Shown in pieces: positions 1 to 5,206 of a stretch of 6,100 nt of DNA. Position numbers and translations under genes: made by a program. Each line of letters opens with the position of its first letter. Within the stretch, counting starts at the first letter, position 1. The stretch is from an uncultured Bacteroidales bacterium (lineage in GTDB: Bacteria > Bacteroidota > Bacteroidia > Bacteroidales > Bacteroidaceae). The stretch spans positions 1 to 6,100 of the forward strand of contig CALBKR010000187.1 in the NCBI GenBank assembly GCA_937896105.1. The letters are read 5' to 3'. Under the pieces are notes generated by a model. The model saw nothing but the letters and a program-made list of their open reading frames with translations, had not been told where the DNA came from and did no database searches.

Positions 1-1256
1 CATTGCTCACGGTTGTCGACGGTATGTTCGTGGGGTGGGGCGTAGGCAGCAACGGAATAGCTGCCATAAACATCTGCTACCCGATATTTATGTTACTCAG
101 CGGCTTTGCACTGATGGTGGGAATGGGCGCTTCGGTGGTGGCATCGATACACCTGTCGCGGAAGAATGTAAAGGCCGCACGCATCAACGTGACACAGGCT
201 ATCTGGTTCTCAACACTTGCCGTGCTTGTGGCTATTGTCGTTGTGGAGCTTATGCCCGAGCGCTTCTCCTATCTGCTTGGTGCATCGCCCACGCTGCTGC
301 CTATGGTGCGGGATTATATGGTCTATCTGATGCCCTCGGGCGTGGCGCAGATGTGGTCGATGGTGGGCCTGTTCATCATACGCCTCGACGGTGCTCCAAA
401 ATATGCAATGTGGTGCAACGTGGTGCCTGCCGTTGCAAATATGTTCCTTGACTGGCTCTTTATCTTCCCCCTCGGGATGGGTGTCAAGGGTGCCGCTATC
501 GCCTCGCTGATAAGCGCTGTGATAGGCGGCGTGATGGCTATTGTCTATCTGTTGCGGTATGCCGATACCTTGATGCTCCGCAAGCTGAAGATGTCGCTGA
601 CAAGCATTAGGCTTACCTTGCGTAACATTGCTTACCAGTGCAAGATTGGCTTCTCGGCATTCTTGGGAGAGCTGACGATGGCGCTGTTGATGATTACCGG
701 CAACTATGTCTTTATGGAATACCTGGGCAACGCCGGTGTCGCTGCATTTGGGGTGGCCTGCTACTACTTGCCGTTCGTCTTTATGTTCGGCAATTCCATC
801 GCCGAGTCGGCACAGCCTATCATAAGCTACAATTATGGTTCTGGGAACAATGAAAGGGTGCAACAGACGCTTTCGATATCGGTGCGCACGGGTGTGGTGA
901 GTTCGCTGCTTTCGATTGTGGCATTCACGCTATTTCCACAGGCGTTGGTGCATCTGTTTATAGCTGCCGATGACCCGGCGGCGCTTATTGCCATTGAGGG
1001 CTTTCCCTATTTTGCCGCAGGCTTTCTCTTCTTTATACTGAACCTTATTGCAATAGGTTATTTCCAAAGCATCGAGAAGGTTGTGCCGGCAATGCTGTTC
1101 GCTATTATGCGCGGCGCGCTGTTTATGATTCCATCCTTCCTCCTGTTGCCGCAGTGGCTCGGCTCCGAAGGAATGTGGCTTGCCGTGCCGCTCAGCGAGG
1201 CGCTGACATTCTTGGTCGTTGTGACATACTTTGTTGCAAACAGAAAAAGAATATAA
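1..1256 (+). CDS. MATE-family multidrug/sodium antiporter, MepA-like (5' end missing)
   Basis: This is an inner-membrane multidrug and toxin extrusion transporter, a family that exports cationic drugs or metabolites in exchange for Na+ or H+. The reading frame is open at the window edge (first complete codon at base 3), so roughly the first 35 residues, including most of TM1, are lost and the true start lies upstream. Of the 417 residues visible, VDGMFVGWG near residues 5-13 matches the conserved end of MATE TM1. NMFLDWLFIFPLGMGVKGAA (about 146-165) is the typical end of the first six-helix half, and QPIISYNYGSGN (about 275-290) is the corresponding early motif of the second half. The rest is a series of hydrophobic helices ending in a short basic tail (NRKRI). 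It is GC-richer than the genes that follow and ends 113 bp before the WYL gene, so it is probably a separate transcription unit. The MATE family is secure; the MepA subfamily and the substrate are not. Confidence 0.93.
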   Translation, partial: LLTVVDGMFVGWGVGSNGIAAINICYPIFMLLSGFALMVGMGASVVASIHLSRKNVKAARINVTQAIWFSTLAVLVAIVVVELMPERFSYLLGASPTLLPMVRDYMVYLMPSGVAQMWSMVGLFIIRLDGAPKYAMWCNVVPAVANMFLDWLFIFPLGMGVKGAAIASLISAVIGGVMAIVYLLRYADTLMLRKLKMSLTSIRLTLRNIAYQCKIGFSAFLGELTMALLMITGNYVFMEYLGNAGVAAFGVACYYLPFVFMFGNSIAESAQPIISYNYGSGNNERVQQTLSISVRTGVVSSLLSIVAFTLFPQALVHLFIAADDPAALIAIEGFPYFAAGFLFFILNLIAIGYFQSIEKVVPAMLFAIMRGALFMIPSFLLLPQWLGSEGMWLAVPLSEALTFLVVVTYFVANRKRI

Positions 1257-1277
1257 GGAACTGTTAAAATTCCAGTC

Positions 1278-1304
1278 AAGAACAATAAATTCTTATTTTT
1301 TTCT
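1278..1304 (+). terminator. Weak candidate intrinsic terminator after the MATE gene
   Basis: A short A/T stem, AAGAA (1278-1282) paired with TTCTT (1290-1294), is followed by a T-rich run (1296-1304) about 20 nt after the MATE stop codon. The position and U-tract fit a terminator, but a 5-bp stem with a single G-C pair is weak and could be chance in AT-rich DNA. Confidence 0.3.
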
Positions 1305-1315
1305 AAACCTCTGCT

Positions 1316-1345
1316 ATTGAATGGCGTATGTTTGCTTTATATTTG
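1316..1345 (+). promoter_or_regulatory. Bacteroidetes-type promoter for the WYL-nuclease operon
   Basis: TATATTTG at 1338-1345 is a perfect match to the Bacteroidetes -7 consensus TAnnTTTG. ATTG at 1316-1319 is a partial -33 box (consensus TTTG) with an 18-bp spacer, slightly short of the usual 19-21. Transcription would start near 1352 and give a leader of only about 18 nt before the ATG at 1370. A second perfect TAnnTTTG (TATGTTTG, 1327-1334) lies 11 bp upstream, but I see no good -33 box for it. Confidence 0.55.
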
Positions 1346-1364
1346 CGTTGAAGAAATAAAGTAA
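1332..1364. promoter_or_regulatory. Imperfect inverted repeat over the promoter, candidate operator
   Basis: TTGCTTTAT (1332-1340) and ATAAAGTAA (1356-1364) are inverted copies matching at 8 of 9 positions, separated by 15 bp and centred near 1348. They cover the -7 box and the predicted transcription start. A dimeric WYL regulator encoded immediately downstream could bind here and repress its own operon, as BrxR and CapW do. This is inferred from position only; A/T-rich inverted repeats of this size also arise by chance. Confidence 0.3.
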
Positions 1365-1369
1365 CCAAA

Positions 1370-2305
1370 ATGAACAACGACAAAGGACAGGGGCTGATGA
1401 GCAAATATGTGTGGGTAATAGAGACAATCTATTGGAACAAAAGGCTTTCATTCAAGGATCTGAATAAATTATGGCTGCAAGATGACATCAGCAGAGGTGT
1501 GGAACTACCAAAACGTACGTTCGATAATTGGAAGGACGAAATATGGGATGTGTTCGGTATAAACATTGTGAATGAAAGGCGAGGCCTGTACCGTTATTAC
1601 ATTGAGAACGAGGAGGATATCAATAGCGGCGGTGTGTTGTCGTGGCTCTATAATACAGCAAGTGTGGTTAACACTTTGTCCAATTGCCATAATATTAGAG
1701 AACGTATTCTTTTAGAGAATGTGCCGTCGGGGCAGGAATATCTCCAGACAATCGTTGAGGCAATGAAGAACAACCGGGTTCTTAATATTACCTACCAAAG
1801 TTATTGGAGCGATGATGAAAGCAGTTTTGATGTTGAACCTTTCTGCATAAAACTATTCAGACAGCGCTGGTATCTGGTTGCCCGGAGTATATATTATAAC
1901 GACAAACCACCGATGGTTTATTCGCTCGACAGGATATCGCAGCTTCAAATGCTTAAAGAGACTTTCGATATGCCCAAGGATTGGAATGCCGAAGAGTTCT
2001 TTGATGGCTGCTTTGGCGTTTTCCGCACAATGGGCACGGAGACAGTAAAGATGAAGGTTACAGCCACGCAAGCAAACTATATACGCAGCCTGCAACTGCA
2101 TAATTCTCAAACGGAGATTGAACGGAACGAAGATTATAGTATTTTCACTTACTCTCTTCGCCCGGAATATGATTTCCAGCAGGAACTGTTGCGTCACGGC
2201 GAGGATGTTGAGGTGTTGGAACCTCAGTGGCTGCGCGAAGAGATTGCCGGGAAGATTGAACGCATGTGGGGAAAATATAAGAGTGAAAAGAGAATGGGAG
2301 AATAA
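1370..2305 (+). CDS. WYL-domain transcriptional regulator (wHTH-WYL-WCX)
   Basis: This is a cytoplasmic DNA-binding regulator of 311 residues, the usual length for the family. An N-terminal winged-helix-like segment (about 11-80) contains SFKDLNKLW and KRTFDNWKDEI, with a wing-like RRGLYRYYIE. The WYL domain (about 125-195) carries the diagnostic RQRWYLVAR (164-172) and YSLDRI (184-189). A C-terminal WCX-type region follows (about 220-300). The WYL domain binds ligands, often nucleic acid or nucleotides, and such proteins commonly control phage-defence or DNA-damage loci. The start at 1370 fits the promoter and short leader; M10 (1397), preceded by a GGACAGGGG stretch, is an alternative. The gene ends in tandem stops (TAA TAA) 17 nt before the nuclease ATG, so the two are probably co-transcribed. 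The family is well supported; its target is inferred to be its own operon. Confidence 0.92.
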   Translation: MNNDKGQGLMSKYVWVIETIYWNKRLSFKDLNKLWLQDDISRGVELPKRTFDNWKDEIWDVFGINIVNERRGLYRYYIENEEDINSGGVLSWLYNTASVVNTLSNCHNIRERILLENVPSGQEYLQTIVEAMKNNRVLNITYQSYWSDDESSFDVEPFCIKLFRQRWYLVARSIYYNDKPPMVYSLDRISQLQMLKETFDMPKDWNAEEFFDGCFGVFRTMGTETVKMKVTATQANYIRSLQLHNSQTEIERNEDYSIFTYSLRPEYDFQQELLRHGEDVEVLEPQWLREEIAGKIERMWGKYKSEKRMGE

Positions 2306-2322
2306 TAACTATTATCATACTT

Positions 2323-3666
2323 ATGGAAAGCACAATAACTGATACACAAAAATTTGAAGACTATTCTTCAATTTTATCATTAGCAGAAAAGTATGTTGCC
2401 AAAAAACATGAAGTAATAAACAAATATCCTTATCATGTAAATCCCATTGAAGAATTACATGCTAAAGAAACTGCCAACAGCCGCATACTTTGTGCTATGC
2501 TACGTTACCAACACAATGGGGAATATAAAATTTTGAAGAGCTTTGCAAGAAAGTTCATCACTGAATTTAACTCAAAATTAGATATAGGAACAAATCCTAT
2601 AATTGAGGCCGAACAATATCGAATAGACTTATCAGTGCGTGAGCCTGGCAAGTATGCTCTTATTTTCGAAAATAAGATTCACGATGCAGTATTACAAAAA
2701 AACCAGTTAGCTCGATACATAAGAAAGCTGCAAGCGGAGGAAGGGTTTAGACTTGATCAAATATATATTGTCTTTTTGCCATCTTCAAAAGACTACGAAC
2801 CAAATGATTGTAGCTGGCACGATTGGGAGGAGTGCTGTGACAAGTGCAATCAACAAGAATGCTCATTGAAGTACAAAAAACCAACACTTCGCGAGGATTT
2901 TAAGAATCGTTATCACACAGTCACATTTCGAGAGAATGTGTTGAATTGGTTAAAAGAGGATGTTTTGCTTTCCGTGAACGAAAATGAGGTATTATTAAGA
3001 TCGTCTGTGATACTTTATATTGACTATTTGGAAGGCCTCTTTGAATTAAGAACAAACGAAAAAGAAATGTATATGGAAATAAAAGATTTTATTGTTGAGA
3101 GATTAAATCTTAACGATGAGAACCTAGAGGGTAAAATAGATGTCTTGCAGAAGAAAAAAGAAAACATAGAGAAACTAAATGGAGAGATTGAGAAACTGAG
3201 AGTTTTCTATATGCAGGAGCTAATAAAAGAGAAATTGGAACCTATTGTTGAAAATATTGCAAAATCCAAAGATTTGCAGTATGATTTGAGGATTTGTTAT
3301 GATGAAAATCGTATGTTTTGCATAGGTTTCAAAAAAGGAGATTGGGATTTGTATATTCTTTTTGATTGCTTTACGACTTACGGAATGACCTTTTATATTG
3401 GTAAACATTTTTTGGAACCTATTAGTGGATATTCATGTCATAAATGTATAAATGGATGGAATGTTCATGATGATAAAGAAAAATATCCTCACGGATGGGA
3501 GTGGTTGAAAAAATACGAAAATAAAATATTAGATTTGTTCCGTGATGTAACAGTAGATGATGGTGCTGAATTTAAAAGATTTTTAGAAGACAAATTGTAT
3601 CAAACTCTTGAAGAGATAGAAGGGCATCCTAATGAAATAACTATGAAAATCTCTAGTTCTCAATAA
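2323..3666 (+). CDS. PD-(D/E)XK nuclease superfamily protein (PF14281-like)
   Basis: This is a predicted Mg2+-dependent nuclease of 447 residues. The active-site pattern is visible: an acidic N-terminal helix (E43, E44 and E49, before TANSRILCAML), then D102 in YRIDL, then E116 and K118 in IFENKI, followed by KNQLARY (126-131) with Q128. This order (E, D, E-x-K, Q-x3-Y) matches the PF14281-type 'PD-(D/E)XK nuclease superfamily' proteins common in Bacteroidetes. An insert at 163-180 is rich in Cys/His/Trp (C163, H166, C171, C172, C175, C180). A predicted coiled coil spans about 265-305, and the C-terminal part (about 315-445) is of unknown fold, with a CHKC at 372-375. It is the second gene of the WYL operon and the most AT-rich gene in the window, suggesting horizontal acquisition. 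It ends in tandem stops before a strong terminator. The nuclease fold is likely; substrate and activity are unknown, and a defence role is inferred from the WYL partner. Confidence 0.85.
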   Translation: MESTITDTQKFEDYSSILSLAEKYVAKKHEVINKYPYHVNPIEELHAKETANSRILCAMLRYQHNGEYKILKSFARKFITEFNSKLDIGTNPIIEAEQYRIDLSVREPGKYALIFENKIHDAVLQKNQLARYIRKLQAEEGFRLDQIYIVFLPSSKDYEPNDCSWHDWEECCDKCNQQECSLKYKKPTLREDFKNRYHTVTFRENVLNWLKEDVLLSVNENEVLLRSSVILYIDYLEGLFELRTNEKEMYMEIKDFIVERLNLNDENLEGKIDVLQKKKENIEKLNGEIEKLRVFYMQELIKEKLEPIVENIAKSKDLQYDLRICYDENRMFCIGFKKGDWDLYILFDCFTTYGMTFYIGKHFLEPISGYSCHKCINGWNVHDDKEKYPHGWEWLKKYENKILDLFRDVTVDDGAEFKRFLEDKLYQTLEEIEGHPNEITMKISSSQ

Positions 3667-3694
3667 TAAAATATCCTTAATATTTATTTCTTCC

Positions 3695-3733
3695 GACCTC
3701 TGCTACGTATTGGCAGAGGTCTTATTTTTCTTT
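3695..3733 (+). terminator. Strong intrinsic terminator of the WYL-nuclease operon
   Basis: A perfect 9-bp GC-rich stem, GACCTCTGC (3695-3703) paired with GCAGAGGTC (3713-3721), encloses a 9-nt loop and is followed by a T-rich tract (TTATTTTTCTTT, 3722-3733). It begins 29 nt after the nuclease stop codon. It separates the WYL-nuclease unit from the metallopeptidase/FtsZ-like pair, which implies the latter needs its own promoter or readthrough. Confidence 0.9.
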
Positions 3734-3742
3734 GTGCGGAAT

Positions 3743-3750
3743 TAAATTTA
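3743..3750 (+). promoter_or_regulatory. Doubtful -7-like box before the metallopeptidase gene
   Basis: TAAATTTA matches the Bacteroidetes TAnnTTTG consensus at all but the last position. No -33 box lies at the right distance, and the implied start of transcription would fall on or next to the ATG at 3757, giving a leaderless message. It is the best candidate in the 23 bp between the terminator and the gene, but the evidence is weak. Confidence 0.15.
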
Positions 3751-3756
3751 TACAGT

Positions 3757-4161
3757 ATGAATAATTTGAAAGTACAAGGAAAAACAACTGAAGATTTGAA
3801 AGCAATGCTTCTTGCAATATATGATTGCAAGTTGCCTTTCGCCATTAGAATCTCAAGAAGAAGGTGTAAAAGAATTCTCGCGTCATATACGCATCATAAT
3901 TCTACAATAACTATCTATGACCTGCAAGGAGTAGGTGACGCTGTAGAGGTTGCTATACACGAATATGCACATCATATAAACAGAACAGAGTGGTGGAATG
4001 GCGCCGCGCCTATGTCAAAATTTGAAACATCCCACGGGTATCGGTTCTGGTTTGTTTACAGCAGATTGCTGGAACTTGCTAACGAGAAAGGATATGCTGT
4101 TAAGCCACATTATTATGGCAGAGCAGGGATTTTATTCAAAAAGGAAATTTTAAAAATATAG
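3757..4161 (+). CDS. Small HExxH zinc metallopeptidase, SprT-like
   Basis: This is a predicted zinc-dependent protease of 134 residues. The motif VAIHEYAHH (66-73) supplies HExxH with ligands H68 and H72 and catalytic E69. SHGYRFW (92-98) supplies a third His ligand, H93, 21 residues later, in the HG-x2-F/W context seen in SprT/Spartan-type proteases. A basic stretch (RISRRRCKRI, 31-40) precedes a predicted strand pair that leads into the active-site helix. There is no signal peptide or membrane segment, so it should act in the cytoplasm. The protein is little more than the protease core and lacks an obvious Cys-rich zinc ribbon at its C-terminus. Its stop codon is 10 nt before the FtsZ-like gene, so the two form a likely operon and probably a functional pair. 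The metallopeptidase assignment is strong; the exact family and the substrate are unknown. M17 is an alternative start. Confidence 0.82.
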   Translation: MNNLKVQGKTTEDLKAMLLAIYDCKLPFAIRISRRRCKRILASYTHHNSTITIYDLQGVGDAVEVAIHEYAHHINRTEWWNGAAPMSKFETSHGYRFWFVYSRLLELANEKGYAVKPHYYGRAGILFKKEILKI

Positions 4162-4171
4162 GAATGAAATT

Positions 4172-5101
4172 ATGAAAGAGAGTATGACTACAATTTTTCC
4201 CGATGTCCTGCTTGTTGGCGTTGGTGGTGGCGGTTGTAATATTGTAAATGATTTGAAGATGAGCTTTACAAAAGCAGTCATAGACAATGTTGAACAACCA
4301 GATATTGATACATTGCTGAATGAAGAAATTAAAACAGTATTCATTGTAACTTGTCTTGGTGGTGAATATGGCTCTGCTGTTGCACCGCAAATAGCCGCAG
4401 AATGTCGGAAAAGAAAGCTCAAGACTATTGGTGTTGCTACATTGCCGTTTGAGTTTGAGGGCGCAGTGAAGGCACAGCGTGCGAAGGATGCTGCAAATAA
4501 ACTTGCAAAGAATTGTGATTCCCTTAACCTTGTACATAATGAAATAATGTTGAAGGGCAATCAAGGCATTGCTGTAAATGAAGCATTTAAGGATGTCAAC
4601 ATACGCTTTTTTGAGATAATCACCAAAGAACTTTATTCAATCCCTGTCTGGTTTTTCGGCAAGAGTGAAGGATTTGTCATTAAAGATTGGTTTAAGAAGC
4701 GTTTCGGGTGGCTACGTAAGAATGATGGGGCTTTGGTTTGTAAATCTTTCAAAGAGAATGATTATAAAATAAACAGGTTATGCATTGATATTGTGGAGCG
4801 GAAAGCCAAGAAGATTATGGGAAAAGAGTGGTTCTGTCACCTTGGAGACCACATAAAGTTTATAGCTTTGTGTAATACTATAATACATGAGCTTATTGAA
4901 GAAGGTGGTTCGTTTTTGTTGTGTGATAAAATTGTGAGTGATGTACTGACTATCACTAGAATATGGCCTATTGAAAGTTGGATGTTTATGTATGAAGAAA
5001 TTCATATTGAAGACTCACGTATGGTGTTAGCTAAAGTGCGTAAAGAGAGAAGAGAGGTGCTCAAATCCATAAATTGTTGCGGTATGTCTTCATTTGCTTG
5101 A
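4172..5101 (+). CDS. Divergent FtsZ/tubulin-like protein with unrecognised C-terminal domain
   Basis: The N-terminal half of this 309-residue protein resembles the FtsZ GTPase domain. LLVGVGGGGCNIVND (13-27) is the T1 phosphate-binding loop. VFIVTCLGGEYGSAVAPQIA (56-75) aligns with FtsZ VFITAGMGGGTGTGAAP-type sequence at strand/T4. GVATLPFEFEG (87-97) corresponds to GVVTKPFxFEG, followed by QRAKDAANKL (102-111) and LVHNEIML (120-127, compare IPNDxLL). AFKDVNIRFFEII (138-150) resembles FtsZ helix H7. About 40 residues carrying T2/T3 are missing between T1 and T4, the tubulin signature GGGTGTG is eroded to GGEYGSA, and no NxDxxD T7 loop is present. From about residue 160 the sequence is a basic, Trp/Phe-containing domain with no resemblance I know. 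It is much shorter than normal FtsZ and is not the housekeeping gene. It is likely cytoplasmic and paired with the upstream protease. Fold confidence is good; function is unknown. Confidence 0.8.
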   Translation: MKESMTTIFPDVLLVGVGGGGCNIVNDLKMSFTKAVIDNVEQPDIDTLLNEEIKTVFIVTCLGGEYGSAVAPQIAAECRKRKLKTIGVATLPFEFEGAVKAQRAKDAANKLAKNCDSLNLVHNEIMLKGNQGIAVNEAFKDVNIRFFEIITKELYSIPVWFFGKSEGFVIKDWFKKRFGWLRKNDGALVCKSFKENDYKINRLCIDIVERKAKKIMGKEWFCHLGDHIKFIALCNTIIHELIEEGGSFLLCDKIVSDVLTITRIWPIESWMFMYEEIHIEDSRMVLAKVRKERREVLKSINCCGMSSFA

Positions 5102-5127
5102 TGAGTTTATTATATAAGGTGCTTTTG

Positions 5128-5160
5128 TTGCCGTTTTTCGCAAAAAAAACGTTATATTCG
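5128..5160 (+). promoter_or_regulatory. Candidate Bacteroidetes promoter for ettA
   Basis: TATATTCG (5153-5160) is one mismatch from TAnnTTTG. TTG at 5128-5130 is a partial -33 box with a 22-bp spacer, and a full TTTG at 5124-5127 would give 25 bp, which is too long. The start of transcription would lie near 5167, with an AT-rich leader of about 40 nt before the ATG at 5207. No convincing terminator is seen after the FtsZ-like gene, so some readthrough into ettA is possible. Confidence 0.45.
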
Positions 5161-5206
5161 CGGAAAATTTAAAAATTGGGAATGATATAAACTATAAAAT
5201 ACATTT

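Noticed and set aside
210..863. A 217-codon minus-strand open frame within the MATE gene
   Set aside because: The translation is His/Gln/Arg-rich and low in hydrophobic core residues, as expected from the reverse of GC-rich membrane-protein codons. The MATE frame is unambiguous.
4136..4564. Two overlapping minus-strand open frames (about 140 codons each) antisense to the FtsZ-like gene
   Set aside because: They lie opposite a plus-strand frame with clear FtsZ motifs, their translations show no recognisable domain, and they overlap each other in different frames. They are shadow frames.
4883..4900. HELIEE in the FtsZ-like C-terminal half (about residues 239-244) as a second protease motif
   Set aside because: It is HExxE, not HExxH, and no third-ligand context follows. 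It is most likely an ordinary amphipathic helix.
4172..5101. Treating this gene as the housekeeping ftsZ
   Set aside because: It lacks the GGGTGTG signature, the T2/T3 region, the T7 loop and the C-terminal FtsA-binding peptide, and is not next to ftsA/ftsQ/mur genes.
5132..5151. Inverted repeat CGTTTTT (5132-5138) / AAAAACG (5145-5151) after the FtsZ-like gene
   Set aside because: The stem is almost all A/T, is not followed by a T tract, and lies between the putative -33 and -7 boxes of ettA. It is too weak for a terminator, and an operator role has no support.
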